Position numbers and translations under genes: made by a program. The notes below the pieces were generated by a model. It saw only the letters and a program-made list of their open reading frames with translations. It ran no database searches and was not told where the DNA came from. From Pseudoalteromonas sp. P1-9 (lineage in GTDB: Bacteria; Pseudomonadota; Gammaproteobacteria; Enterobacterales; Alteromonadaceae), in the NCBI RefSeq assembly GCF_001399975.1, contig NZ_LKBD01000003.1, positions 62,001 through 126,000 on the forward strand: a DNA stretch of 64,000 nt, given 5' to 3'. This document shows, piece after piece, positions 34,334 through 44,921 of the stretch (position 1 is its first letter; each line of letters opens with the position of its first letter).

Positions 34334-37300
34334 TTAATAGTTAGCGTAAGGCACGATTAGCCTTGGTACTAATGGCAGCTCACCGTAAACTGGGTTAAAC
34401 AAATACTTCACGTAAATTTGACCATAATTTGGTTCGTAAAAATCAGCGCGGTCGATATTAAAGCTCGCACCAATTAACCATTGAGGTTGCACGCGGTATT
34501 CAACTAAGCCCTCAATACCCCATGAAAATCCACTGCTTTTATCTGCAGCAAATGTTGGTTCAATGCCCGTTTCAACTGCTTTGAGCTCTGCAACAGCTTG
34601 TAATTCCGGGTTGTTTGGGTAAAGTTCAATGGCATCTGTGGTTGTACGCGAATAGCCACCGTTCACTTTGAGGCGATAAACTAAGTCCTGCTCAAATCGA
34701 CCATCTACTGTAACAGGCACTGACAGACCAAGGTATTTTTGTGGGCTGTAGTAACCGCCATGGCCGTACGTTTCTTCTGAAAGGTTATGCTTATAGCCCC
34801 AATACAACAAGTTAGTGCCGACAGACAGTTCAAAGTCTGGTTGCTGGATAAAGCGATAGTAGGCACCTGTCATCGCTCGTTTTCGGTCGTTATCAAGTAC
34901 ATTTTTGCCTTGATAATACTGATAATCGAGCGTCGCCCAAAAACCCCAATCGAGGCCAAGATCGTGATACAAGCCAAGGGCAATACCATTGCTGGTAACG
35001 CCACCCCAAATCTCATTTTGATTGACGTCTTCAAGGCCTGCATATGACAATACGCTGTTAGTGAGTGCTCTACGCTCAATTTCAATGTCGTAGCTAAAGT
35101 CTCCCAGACTATTTTGATAGAGCACGCCACCTACGATATTTGAAATTAAGAAGCCTTGTGGTGTGGTACCAATATCCACACGCCAGTTTTCGTTTTGCCA
35201 GCCAACACCTAAAGCAACACCTTGATCGCGAGGGGTAATGCTAAATAACGAGCAAGTATCATAGCAAAGTGCGCCAGTGCCGTAACGACTTGCGGCAAAT
35301 CGTTCTGAAAAGTTAGTTTGTTGGGCTGAGATGCTAACGGCATCCGCTTTAACAAATAACTGACCCTCTAAAAATGGGAAGTAGCCTTCAAATAACGCTG
35401 CACCTAAGCCCAATTCATGATCGTTTTGTGTACTGGTTTGGCCGCTAAAGTCCCCAGCAAGCGCAATATGCCCATCGGTACGGTTTTTAATTTTTGCAAT
35501 GCCCGAACGAGCAGAACGCATGTACCAAGTATCGGTTTCTTGGTCTTGTGCTAAGTCATGCAGCACTTTTTTGTCGGCAACATCAACACGTTGTTTTGTA
35601 AGTACTTGACGATAGTATTCAATCGCAAGTTCGCTTTGGCCAAATTTGTCGGCTACTTGGCCTGCAAGATTGAGTAATTCGCCATCGCTTGGTGAAAGTG
35701 CGAGTAGATCTTTTTGGTATCTGAGCGCATTGTCTTGATCTTTAAAATCGAGTAACAGGGCCATTAATCGGCGCTGATTATAGTTTTCATCTGCCGGAAC
35801 GCGATAAACTAAGTGTCTAACTACTTTTTCACCCAGCGCATATTTATTACTAAATAGGGCTTTTTCGGCAACTTGATACTCAGTTTCGAACTCTAATTCG
35901 CCGTATTTGTGCGCATTTTCATATAAAAAATCAACTTGCTCAAAATCACCTTTATTTAACGCAAATTCAAGCAAGCGTGCATTTGCAGGAATGCTCGATG
36001 GGTTGTTGCTAAGGTATGATGTTAAGATAATCTCTTCGCGATCAGGCTGTTTTTTTACTTGGTAGCGCACCTTTAAGTTTTCAATTTCGCGCTTTTCACT
36101 TTGGGTTTGCGCCGGCGCCATATGCAAATTGGCAAACCATGAATCGAGATCATCGGCGTCGTCTGCGCTAAGCAACCATTCACTGTAGAGCTGATACCAG
36201 TAGAAGTCGAGTTTAGGTGCGCTATTTAGGGCGCTTTTGAGCTGGCTGGTGGCACGGTTATGCATGCCTAGTTTGTACCATTGCGCTGCAATTTGTGCTG
36301 TTTGCAGGTTACTTAAATCATTTTGATTTTCGATGTCTTGCAATAGGGTAAGGGCAGAGGCTTTTTGTTCGGTCTCAATTAACACATCGACTTGTTCAAA
36401 TTGCTCACCGAGTGCTAACGTCTCTTTTAATTCTTTTATTTGCGGCGTGTAATCTTTCACTCGAACATAAGATAAGCTTTGCAATCCAGCGCGAAAATCG
36501 CCTAGCGAACGCATATAAAGTGCGTGGGTATAGCGAATCTCTGGGTTCATTGGAAAACGCCAAAGCGCTTGATTATAAACCTTCTTACTGGTGTCGATAT
36601 CACCTAACTTACGCCACTCAAAGGCCAAGTCATAATAAAGCCAGCCATTAGTAGGTGAGGTTTTAATTGCTTTTTCAAGCAGTGCAATCGCTTCTTTCGG
36701 CTCGCCTCGTGCAGACAGCTCTTCAGCTTGTTCACGGTAAATTGCCGTTTTTGCAGCGTTTATTTCCGCACTGACCGTTTCGCGTTGTTTTTTAGTTAAA
36801 CTTGATTCAAATCGCTCTAGTGCATTAATACTTTGTTGCTGTTCTACAATATTAAGCAATAAAGATAGAGCATAGCCATTATTAGGGTCACTGCGTAATA
36901 CGGTTTGCAGGTATTTTGTCGCCTGAGCTGTGTCACCTTTGGCCTGTGCTACCTGTGATGAATAAATCAGTACGGTATTAGTGTCTTCTTTAAGTTTTAA
37001 CGCACTGGCTAGCAGCTGTTCGGCTTTTGTCAGCTCTAAGGCATCAATTGCAGATCTTGCTTCACTGATCAGCCCCCAAAACTTGGCGGTATTTAATAAC
37101 CCTAACCAAATTGATTTATCGCTACTGTCTGCGAGTTTGGCGGCCTTGCTAAAATATTGTTGGGCATCGGCATGTTTGCCTTGTGCCATTAAACTACGGC
37201 CAAGGTCGCCCACAATATCAGCGTCTTTTGGTCTGCCTGCGGCTGCTTTGCGTAACAGCTTTTCTGCAAGTGCGTAGTTTTCTTTTGCCATATGGCGTTT

Positions 37301-38146
37301 TGCGCGCTGCCAGGCTTGGTAGTTAGGGTCGGCTTCTAGCTTTAGTTGTGCAACTAATTTTTCACTAAATACTTCGTACTGCAATTTACCTAAATCACTT
37401 TGTGGATAGAGGCTAAAAAAGTAACTGTATTGTGAGCGAGTAAAGGTGCTAATTGGCATATCTTCTAACGCATTTAACCATACTCGCTCAACCTCAATGC
37501 GCATTTGCGAATGGGTTGCGTATTTACGCAATATAGCCAGCGATTTTTTGTCAGTGGGTTTTCGCTTTAAGATATGGCGCGCATAGGCTACTTCAAACTG
37601 TGCCGTATTAGGGTAGCGTTGCGTCAGCTTAGTAAATAACTTTTTTGCTTGTTGCCAACTATTGGGATCGGCGGAAAGTATGTTGGCATATTCAAACTTT
37701 AATCTCGCCGTTGGTATTTCGCCGCGAAATAACGCTTTAAATTGCTTTGCTGCTTCTTTTGATTGACCTGCGCGAGCCAATAAGCGCACAGCTTGCAGTT
37801 TTTCTTTACCTTCAGGTGAGTGAATATACGCAATGCTATCTAAGCGTTGAATATACGGATAAAACGGTTCATCTTTTTTAAATGCTTTGAGCTCTTCAAC
37901 GGCTTTTTCTGTTTCACCTTGCTCGAAGTAGTAGCGGATCCAGGCAGCGCGAATATCGAGGCTGCCAGGCTCAACTTGCTCTAATCGGGCGAGACTATCA
38001 ATCACCAGTTGTGGTTTTTGTTGTGCCTCGCCGAGTTCAACTTGTTCTAAAAGCCAACTAATAGGCTGAGCATCAAGGCCTTCACTGGCATGCAGTTGTT
38101 GGCCAAGTAAACAGCTTACTAATAATGCTGCCGCTCTTAGTTGCAT
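34334..38146 (-). CDS. bcsC: Cellulose synthase operon protein C, outer-membrane export channel with TPR scaffold
   Basis: Guides nascent cellulose across the periplasm and outer membrane. I start it at ATG 38146 because GGAG stands 7 nt upstream and a signal peptide (MQLRAAALLVSCLLGQQLHA) begins there; an in-frame ATG at 38158 would add four residues. 1270 residues: many TPR repeats (about 30-900), then a C-terminal beta-barrel domain (about 930-1270) ending in a Tyr. Overlaps bcsZ by 10 nt; last gene of the arm. Confidence 0.92.
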   Translation of the reverse strand: MQLRAAALLVSCLLGQQLHASEGLDAQPISWLLEQVELGEAQQKPQLVIDSLARLEQVEPGSLDIRAAWIRYYFEQGETEKAVEELKAFKKDEPFYPYIQRLDSIAYIHSPEGKEKLQAVRLLARAGQSKEAAKQFKALFRGEIPTARLKFEYANILSADPNSWQQAKKLFTKLTQRYPNTAQFEVAYARHILKRKPTDKKSLAILRKYATHSQMRIEVERVWLNALEDMPISTFTRSQYSYFFSLYPQSDLGKLQYEVFSEKLVAQLKLEADPNYQAWQRAKRHMAKENYALAEKLLRKAAAGRPKDADIVGDLGRSLMAQGKHADAQQYFSKAAKLADSSDKSIWLGLLNTAKFWGLISEARSAIDALELTKAEQLLASALKLKEDTNTVLIYSSQVAQAKGDTAQATKYLQTVLRSDPNNGYALSLLLNIVEQQQSINALERFESSLTKKQRETVSAEINAAKTAIYREQAEELSARGEPKEAIALLEKAIKTSPTNGWLYYDLAFEWRKLGDIDTSKKVYNQALWRFPMNPEIRYTHALYMRSLGDFRAGLQSLSYVRVKDYTPQIKELKETLALGEQFEQVDVLIETEQKASALTLLQDIENQNDLSNLQTAQIAAQWYKLGMHNRATSQLKSALNSAPKLDFYWYQLYSEWLLSADDADDLDSWFANLHMAPAQTQSEKREIENLKVRYQVKKQPDREEIILTSYLSNNPSSIPANARLLEFALNKGDFEQVDFLYENAHKYGELEFETEYQVAEKALFSNKYALGEKVVRHLVYRVPADENYNQRRLMALLLDFKDQDNALRYQKDLLALSPSDGELLNLAGQVADKFGQSELAIEYYRQVLTKQRVDVADKKVLHDLAQDQETDTWYMRSARSGIAKIKNRTDGHIALAGDFSGQTSTQNDHELGLGAALFEGYFPFLEGQLFVKADAVSISAQQTNFSERFAASRYGTGALCYDTCSLFSITPRDQGVALGVGWQNENWRVDIGTTPQGFLISNIVGGVLYQNSLGDFSYDIEIERRALTNSVLSYAGLEDVNQNEIWGGVTSNGIALGLYHDLGLDWGFWATLDYQYYQGKNVLDNDRKRAMTGAYYRFIQQPDFELSVGTNLLYWGYKHNLSEETYGHGGYYSPQKYLGLSVPVTVDGRFEQDLVYRLKVNGGYSRTTTDAIELYPNNPELQAVAELKAVETGIEPTFAADKSSGFSWGIEGLVEYRVQPQWLIGASFNIDRADFYEPNYGQIYVKYLFNPVYGELPLVPRLIVPYANY

Positions 38147-39255
38147 TCGGTGCTCCATGCCGGCACTAACGAACCGTCATTTAGTAACTCAAAACGTGCA
38201 TTGGTTGCGGCGGTGCCAAACAATGTGAGTACACTGCTGTAATAATTATTTCGCAGCTCATAGTCTATGTTGGCGTTGATTTTTTGATTAATCATACTTG
38301 CGGTTACGCGATCACCAAATGATTTCATAAAAGGTAGAATCGCTGCTTGAAAGCCAAGAGGGCCAGTTTTTGCAGTACGTCCTGTTTTAGCATAGGTGTT
38401 GAGTGGTACTGCGCGACTGCTACTTACTTTTCGCGCCATTGGGTCAAATTTGAACAACAGCTGCTCTTTGTAACTAACATCATCAGCTAACAAACCAACC
38501 CATAAATAACTGCGAATAGCATTGAAGTTACCCTCACCATTGTGCTTTTTAGTGAAGTGGAAGCCTTTTTTGGGATTGTATAGCACCCAATCTGGGCTAA
38601 AGCCTTTTGGCGCACTTTCTGAAAGCACAACCAATGATGAATTGAGTACTTCTTGCCATGGTTGGCTTGGATAGAGCTCAACAAAGCGCTGGAAAATAAA
38701 CGGCGGCAAATAACTTGGGTTTAAACGCCATGTTTGTTCGCCTACTTCAAAGCCATAAGGGGCAGGCAATAGGGTTAATCCTAGTCCCGGTAAAAACTCG
38801 GTTTCTTCTTTTAAAATGCGCTTTGCCATTACTGCAGCAAGTACCGCATAACGACGTTCATTCCATAAACGGCTTGCTTCTGCTAGCACGTAGGCTATCC
38901 ATAAATCAGAATCAGACGCAGGGTTAGAATCTAAAATCCCATAGCTGGTTGGCGTTTTACGGCCCCAAAGCCATGCAGGTAAACGTGCGCTTAAATCACC
39001 TTCAGCAAGGTGACGCTCGGTCCAATTAAGCAGTTTATCAAAGGTTTCTTTATCGTTCGCCACGAGTGCGAAGAATAAACCGTAAGATTGACCTTCACTG
39101 GTGGTAATGTTTTTCTCAGAACCAAGGTCAATTACGCGACCATCTTTTGAGATAAAATTGTTTTTAAACGTTTGCCACTCAGGCCACACCATACAACTTT
39201 CTGCTTTTAGCAATGTCGGCATTAGAAGCAATAATACAATGAGTAACTTTTTCAT
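38137..39255 (-). CDS. bcsZ: Periplasmic endo-1,4-beta-glucanase BcsZ (GH8)
   Basis: 372 residues with an 18-residue signal peptide. GH8 catalytic acid Glu54 in TTSEGQSYGLF and the Asp residues of NPASDSDLWIAY (Asp115, Asp117) are in place. It trims or edits cellulose during export and improves its yield in E. coli. The position between bcsB and bcsC is the E. coli order; 2 nt from bcsB. Confidence 0.95.
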   Translation of the reverse strand: MKKLLIVLLLLMPTLLKAESCMVWPEWQTFKNNFISKDGRVIDLGSEKNITTSEGQSYGLFFALVANDKETFDKLLNWTERHLAEGDLSARLPAWLWGRKTPTSYGILDSNPASDSDLWIAYVLAEASRLWNERRYAVLAAVMAKRILKEETEFLPGLGLTLLPAPYGFEVGEQTWRLNPSYLPPFIFQRFVELYPSQPWQEVLNSSLVVLSESAPKGFSPDWVLYNPKKGFHFTKKHNGEGNFNAIRSYLWVGLLADDVSYKEQLLFKFDPMARKVSSSRAVPLNTYAKTGRTAKTGPLGFQAAILPFMKSFGDRVTASMINQKINANIDYELRNNYYSSVLTLFGTAATNARFELLNDGSLVPAWSTECN

Positions 39256-39257
39256 AT

Positions 39258-41570
39258 TTAGTCTTCCTTCTCACCAACACGTTTGCGCGCTAACGTATTG
39301 AGAACACGCCATAAGATAACAGATAAAATAAGTAATGTAAGAATGGTCATAAATGCTAATAACAGCGGATGATCTGATAAGTGGAACCAAATAAGTGTGT
39401 GCAGCGGTAACGATCCAATATAGTAGCGCTCACCTAAATGCGATTGATGCACTTTATATGGGTTGATAATTGTTGCAGTGCCTTGCACTTCAATTAATTT
39501 AGCGCCATCAATTAGGGTGTTGTTGATAAGCCCCAAATCATTGCTGGTTGCGGCCATAATTGAAACGACACTACGCTCGTCGTTAAACGGCGATTGGAAC
39601 CCTGCAATCGCTGCAAGTGAACCATAACTCTCGAGTGATACTTGCGTTGAGGCATCTTCATTGCTCTTAGCGTACTTGTATGGTTGCGTTTCATAAATTG
39701 CTTGTTTTATTTCACGTAGAGAGTGATTAATCAGCACCGACATATGCTCGTTCTGAGCAAAACTTTCAGCACCTGTTTGCGAGCCAATGAGCAAGATATC
39801 TTTATCGTCAAAATCAATGTCTGCACCGTTATCGGTGAGGATTGTTGCTTTTAGTGATGGGTAACCCGTTGTTTGCCCTAAGTGACCTGTTGCAGTAAGC
39901 AAGGTTTCTACTTCATCACGGTTAGGTGATTGTGGTAAAACAATTAAGGTTTCGCTTAAATCTGCAAACTTAGTAAATGGAAAACCACCTTGTGCGTAAG
40001 CATGCAAGTTAGGCATCGCAATATAATGGTGATAATCAGAGACATCAATTGTAGAGTTCTCGTCAATTGCGCCTATGGTGCCCTCAGGTGCGGTAGTTTG
40101 ACAAAAACCTTCTTTTTCAGTTGAGAATAAGAACTCAAAGGCTACGTCATTTTTAATATCCACTTTAAAACCGGGTACGGTAAAGTAACGTTCTTTATCG
40201 GTATCATCGGTCGATAGCAGTGGAATACGAATATCTTCATCGACTAACGTTGAGTACTCATTCGGGTCGAGTTTGTAACCTTGCACATACTCTTGGTTAA
40301 TCGACATATTAAGGCGTGAAACACCTTTATCTGTTGGTGGTGTATAGCGGTATTTTAATTCGATTGGTAAACCGTCGGTGTACCAAGTGAATAAATCGGG
40401 CGCGACACGTACATCTAGTTTTACTGGTGGTGCACTGTAGCCAACAGCTTGAAGTTGATTTTTATACTCGACCAATTCGCCAAAACGAACCGGGCGATCT
40501 GAGCGGATCCAACGCGGCGCGTCGTAAGCTTTACGCGGCTCAATGTATTCAACTTTGTTAATCTTTGCAGTGCGGCCAGTCATCATTGGCAAGCCTAATG
40601 CTAAGCCTTCCGCTGCAACTTTTAAGTCATCACTATTACGGCCTAAGATTAACAAGAGTTTTTGGTAACGATGCTCTGGGTTTGCGATTACTTCAACAAC
40701 AGGGCCATCAACACCTGGATAATCCGCCAAGAAATCAGGGCGATTATCATTGGTTGCAAAAAGAACACTGTGTGAACTTGGTAGTGCATTGTAGTTAACT
40801 GGGAATTTTGCACCACGCCAGTTTGCCTTTGCGCCAAACCATGAGCTTAAAATACTTGCAGCGTGCAAGGTTGTGTTATCTGGCGTTTCGTTAAATACAA
40901 ACGGCAGTGTTAACTGAGCATAATCACGTTCATCAAAAAACGGTTCTGGGAACTGAGCGAGTAAGCTCTCAAATGGTAATTGCTGCTCGGTATAGGTAAT
41001 GCGACTGGTACGACTAATATCAGCCCAAATACTGGAATGAAATGGGTCTTCACATTCACGGGTATAGTGACCAATTAACTCAAATCTGAGGGTGTTAAAG
41101 TCTTCAACGAATTTAGGCTCAAGCTTAATGCTATGGCGCTGCATGCCTTCGTTAACTTTATCTGGGCTCGCGTCGGTGACCGGAATTGTCGCCATAACTT
41201 CTTCATTTAAATACACCTTTAAATGGGAAAGTTCTTTGATCAATGCAGGTGAGCTGGTAAATGCAAAGTCGAGACTTAAATCGGTAATAATGTGATCAAC
41301 ACGGTTAGTAAAATCAACCGTACGACTTGCTTGCACTCCGCGCAAACGCATATCAGGTCGGTTCAATTGCTCAAATGTATAAGACAAGGTACTTTGAGGA
41401 CCTGCCTCAGGGTAACCTTGTTTGTATATTTCTTTATTTTCAGCAATTTTGATTGCGTTGCGGGCAAAGTTGCCTGTTGCATTGTTGCCGCTTGTTGTTG
41501 CGTAGCCATTGATACTACACAGCGAACTGAGCGCCAATATGCTTCCTGCTACTTTAGTTAGCACTTTCAT
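39258..41570 (-). CDS. bcsB: Cellulose synthase periplasmic regulatory subunit BcsB
   Basis: 770 residues: a signal peptide (about 1-25), alternating carbohydrate-binding-like and flavodoxin-like domains (RGVQASRTVDF..., HSVLFATNDNRPDFLADYPG..., DILLIGSQTGAESF...) and one C-terminal membrane anchor (about 735-757) needed to keep BcsA active. Guides the polymer through the periplasm. Overlaps bcsA by 17 nt. Confidence 0.95.
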   Translation of the reverse strand: MKVLTKVAGSILALSSLCSINGYATTSGNNATGNFARNAIKIAENKEIYKQGYPEAGPQSTLSYTFEQLNRPDMRLRGVQASRTVDFTNRVDHIITDLSLDFAFTSSPALIKELSHLKVYLNEEVMATIPVTDASPDKVNEGMQRHSIKLEPKFVEDFNTLRFELIGHYTRECEDPFHSSIWADISRTSRITYTEQQLPFESLLAQFPEPFFDERDYAQLTLPFVFNETPDNTTLHAASILSSWFGAKANWRGAKFPVNYNALPSSHSVLFATNDNRPDFLADYPGVDGPVVEVIANPEHRYQKLLLILGRNSDDLKVAAEGLALGLPMMTGRTAKINKVEYIEPRKAYDAPRWIRSDRPVRFGELVEYKNQLQAVGYSAPPVKLDVRVAPDLFTWYTDGLPIELKYRYTPPTDKGVSRLNMSINQEYVQGYKLDPNEYSTLVDEDIRIPLLSTDDTDKERYFTVPGFKVDIKNDVAFEFLFSTEKEGFCQTTAPEGTIGAIDENSTIDVSDYHHYIAMPNLHAYAQGGFPFTKFADLSETLIVLPQSPNRDEVETLLTATGHLGQTTGYPSLKATILTDNGADIDFDDKDILLIGSQTGAESFAQNEHMSVLINHSLREIKQAIYETQPYKYAKSNEDASTQVSLESYGSLAAIAGFQSPFNDERSVVSIMAATSNDLGLINNTLIDGAKLIEVQGTATIINPYKVHQSHLGERYYIGSLPLHTLIWFHLSDHPLLLAFMTILTLLILSVILWRVLNTLARKRVGEKED

Positions 41571-44181
41571 AATTTAAATTTCCCAGTTTTGGCTTTTGCG
41601 GCATAAATGAGCCAACCAAAATTAAAATATTACCAATCTTTGTTATGTATTTCTTTACTTTCGCTGGTGCATGAAGAATTAAGCTTTTAAAACCACGGAT
41701 ACTGGTTTGTTTTACATGCTTAAAACTTTCAGAGGGAAGGTCATGCGTAAAATTCTCTTGCCAACCGAGCCACGCATCAGCGCGACTAAAGGTTGATTCA
41801 ATATAGTTTTTCTCTTGCTCTAGTGTCAGATTACTTAAAATCAATCCGACTCGATTTTTACGTGCGTTTATCACTTTACACGGAAATGAAAACTGTCGGC
41901 GTCCACGTGACATAATAAGGTCAACATCAGTTTCCACATTAATTAAATCATCAGCTGGCAACTGTACGCCTACACCAACATCACTAAAATCGGTTACGCG
42001 TACTTTGTATGTTCTGCCATTCGCATCGCGTAGCGCAGCAGGGAAGTTCGCCGTAATACGGTGTGAGCGTCTTACTTGTTTTGCTTCTGCCGCAACCGCA
42101 ATCGCTGCACCTAAAATCATAAAGTTATATAGTGCCCATGCCATACTGATTAACAATACGCCGATTTGAACGGGGTCGCCAAAAAATATGCGAAAAACAC
42201 CAACAACTAAGCCAATCAAGTTAATTGTTGCGAGAAAAAGGTATGGTTTTGAGATTTCCCAATCATAGAAGTCTTTATCGGTTAAACCACCTTTTTCGGT
42301 TACGTTAAACTTACCTTTGTTAGGCGCAAAAAGTGCCACGGTTGTAGGCTTTAAAATATACCAAGCAAGCACTGCTTCATATACTTCCCCCCAAAATGAA
42401 TAACGCCATTTACCTTGGATTCGGGAGTTGGTAATTTTAACCTGCATTAGGGTTGGCACCACGTACAGTAAAATTGCTAAAAACGGCGCATAAATAATAT
42501 AGGCGTCAAAATAAATGAGTGCCAAAGGAGCCGTTAAAAACACGATGCGCGGAATACCAGAGAAAAAGTGCATTGCCGCGTTCAAATAACAAAAACGTTG
42601 GCTTAACGAGAGCCCGCGCCCAAGCAAAGGATTATCCACCCTAAATATTTGCGCCATACCCCGCGCCCAACGAATACGCTGGCCCACGTGGGTCGACAAA
42701 CTGTCAGTAGCAAGCCCGGCAGCTTGTGGAATATTAATGTAAGCGGTGCGATAGCCTTTACGTTGCATTTTGAGTGCTGTGTGAGCATCTTCTGTTACTG
42801 TTTCAAATGCGAAGCCGCCAATTTCTTCAATTGCACTGCGACGAATTACAGCACAAGAACCACAGAAGAATGTAGCATCCCATAAGTCGTTTCCGTCTTG
42901 AATTAGACCGTAAAACAGCATGTTTTCGTTGGGCGTTTGGGCAAAATTACCGAGGTTCTTTTCAAACGGGTCGGCAGAGAAAAAATGGTGTGGTGTTTGC
43001 ACCAGACACATTTTAGGGTCTTCGACAAATTGACCAATGGTCATCTGTAAGAACGAACGTACAGGTACGTGGTCACAGTCGAAAATGGCAATTAACTCAC
43101 CATCAGTGTAACGCATTGCATGGTTTAGGTTACCTGCTTTAGCGTGAAAGTTGTTTGGGCGAACAATATAGCCAACACCAATCTCAGCGGCGAATTCTTT
43201 AAACTCGTCTCGCTTGCCATCGTCAAGAATATACACATTTAGCTTGTCTTCCGGCCAGTCTAGCGCCAGAGCTGCGATAGTCGTTGGTTTTACAACACTT
43301 AAAGGCTCGTTATAGGTTGGAATGTAAACGTCAACAGTAGGCCAATTACTGGTGTCCTTAGGAAGCTTAACCGGTTTGCGTTTTAACGGGCGCATGGTTT
43401 GGAAAAAGCCCAAAATTAGAATAAACCAAGCATACGCTTCTGCAGCAAGTAAGCCAAACCCTAAAAACAACGCAATAGGATCACCCCAATTCAGCGTTTC
43501 ATTTACGCGCCACCAAATGTAACGGGTAGAGGTCGTGATTGACAAGGTTATCATTACAATTGTCGGTAATGGTCCTTTTATACCTCGCAACGAGTAGGCG
43601 ATAAATAAGATCAAACTCATAAAGATCGCTTGCGCTTCAAGGGAAAAAGGAACCGTAATAAATATCGCCAATAAAAAAAGTACCGCAGCAAGCAGTATCT
43701 TAGTGATATGAGGTTTTTCCCAAAAATCGGCGGAGGTTAATTTTTGAAATCCGGTTTGGGTATTTTCATTGATTTCTTTGTTAAGTGATTGCCGCACGCG
43801 CAGGGTAAACCATTTATCGAATCGCATTGCCCAGTCGATAAATAGCGGCAAAATTTTGAAAATGGAATATTTTGATTCTTTCTCAACAGCTTGTTTACCA
43901 TCACGTTTAAACTTTACTAGCGTAAGAAAGGTTAATTGAATCATAAAGCGAATTGGGTCACCAAGGCGAAAACGGTTCGGTTTTAATTGTGGAAAGTAAC
44001 GATAAAAAGCATTATCAAAATCGATACGCTCTAATTTAATAAAGGCATGCAAAACAAAGTAAGCCACAGTAAGTAACAGTGACATAAATACACTGTAACT
44101 ATTTTCTTCAAAAAAGAAGCGATAGCGTGACTTTACTCTACCAATATTGTGCTTTGTGCTAACGAGGCTAGACGTATTCAT
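41554..44181 (-). CDS. bcsA: Cellulose synthase catalytic subunit BcsA (UDP-forming) with PilZ domain
   Basis: Polymerises UDP-glucose to beta-1,4-glucan and threads it through its own membrane channel. 875 residues. GT2 motifs: YILDDGKRDEF, FDCDHVP (DxD), FVTEDAHTAL (TED) and QRIRWARGMAQ (QxxRW). The c-di-GMP-binding PilZ domain starts at about residue 704 with RRSHR (RxxxR) and DFSDVGVG (near 731-738), so synthesis should be switched on by c-di-GMP. The N-terminal extension of about 150 residues before the first channel helices is as in E. coli. 5 nt from bcsQ. Confidence 0.97.
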   Translation of the reverse strand: MNTSSLVSTKHNIGRVKSRYRFFFEENSYSVFMSLLLTVAYFVLHAFIKLERIDFDNAFYRYFPQLKPNRFRLGDPIRFMIQLTFLTLVKFKRDGKQAVEKESKYSIFKILPLFIDWAMRFDKWFTLRVRQSLNKEINENTQTGFQKLTSADFWEKPHITKILLAAVLFLLAIFITVPFSLEAQAIFMSLILFIAYSLRGIKGPLPTIVMITLSITTSTRYIWWRVNETLNWGDPIALFLGFGLLAAEAYAWFILILGFFQTMRPLKRKPVKLPKDTSNWPTVDVYIPTYNEPLSVVKPTTIAALALDWPEDKLNVYILDDGKRDEFKEFAAEIGVGYIVRPNNFHAKAGNLNHAMRYTDGELIAIFDCDHVPVRSFLQMTIGQFVEDPKMCLVQTPHHFFSADPFEKNLGNFAQTPNENMLFYGLIQDGNDLWDATFFCGSCAVIRRSAIEEIGGFAFETVTEDAHTALKMQRKGYRTAYINIPQAAGLATDSLSTHVGQRIRWARGMAQIFRVDNPLLGRGLSLSQRFCYLNAAMHFFSGIPRIVFLTAPLALIYFDAYIIYAPFLAILLYVVPTLMQVKITNSRIQGKWRYSFWGEVYEAVLAWYILKPTTVALFAPNKGKFNVTEKGGLTDKDFYDWEISKPYLFLATINLIGLVVGVFRIFFGDPVQIGVLLISMAWALYNFMILGAAIAVAAEAKQVRRSHRITANFPAALRDANGRTYKVRVTDFSDVGVGVQLPADDLINVETDVDLIMSRGRRQFSFPCKVINARKNRVGLILSNLTLEQEKNYIESTFSRADAWLGWQENFTHDLPSESFKHVKQTSIRGFKSLILHAPAKVKKYITKIGNILILVGSFMPQKPKLGNLNYESAN

Positions 44182-44186
44182 ATGTG

Positions 44187-44891
44187 TTACGACAGACTCT
44201 TGCGTTTGTTGTTTAACCAGCTTGCGAGTGCGTGAAAATCTTCTTTTACTACACTGAGCGGTGAAGTGTTAATAAGTACATTTTTAGCTGCAAGTGCCTC
44301 AGGTACTGCGCTGTCAAAATGAATAAAAAAGGGTGCTAATTGCTTTAGGTTTGCACGCCAAATTTGGTATACATCGAGTTCAAGCGGGTTACTGGCATTA
44401 AAGCGATTAATTAAGTAATACGCTTGGTTATGTGCGCTGCCTTTTTTAATTTGGCTATAACACGCAGGATCGCAGGTCACTACATTGATAACGATATCGC
44501 TGTCATCAAGCGCTAAGTCATCGAGTGACATATGGCTTGGTACGTCAAACAACAGCCAACTGTTGCGGTCGATATCCAAACGTTTTGATTGATTTAACAG
44601 CGTATTATACGAAAAACTATTAGCAAGTTCAGAGCCATAGGGCACATACTTGACGTTATCTTCATTAATAAATGCGATATCAGCCCAGCTAGATTCTGCG
44701 TCTGCTATTTTATTTGTCCAACCTGATTGGTTTTGCCATTCATGACCAAGGTGCAGACACAGCTCATTTTTAGAATCAAGGTCAATACACAACACGTCGT
44801 GATGGCTTTGAGATAACAGTGTTGCTATATTGGCAATAATGGATGTACTTCCTGTACCACCTTTCAAGCCTTTAAAAAATACTCGATTCAT
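44187..44891 (-). CDS. bcsQ: Cellulose biosynthesis protein BcsQ (MinD/ParA-like)
   Basis: 234 residues of the SIMIBI ATPase fold: P-loop region KGLKGGTGSTS (residues 7-17), LCIDLDSKNEL, and LLFDVPSHMS. The Walker lysine before Thr is Ser15, a deviation that E. coli BcsQ also shows (RGGVGTTT). The polar, membrane-associated BcsQ joins BcsR and BcsE around BcsA and is needed for cellulose secretion. ILINTSPLSVVKEDFHALASW matches the E. coli C-terminal third. Follows the 58-codon ORF by 30 nt. Confidence 0.88.
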   Translation of the reverse strand: MNRVFFKGLKGGTGSTSIIANIATLLSQSHHDVLCIDLDSKNELCLHLGHEWQNQSGWTNKIADAESSWADIAFINEDNVKYVPYGSELANSFSYNTLLNQSKRLDIDRNSWLLFDVPSHMSLDDLALDDSDIVINVVTCDPACYSQIKKGSAHNQAYYLINRFNASNPLELDVYQIWRANLKQLAPFFIHFDSAVPEALAAKNVLINTSPLSVVKEDFHALASWLNNKRKSLS

Positions 44892-44921
44892 ACAAATGGA
44901 CTTTGTTAAAACGTATAATTA

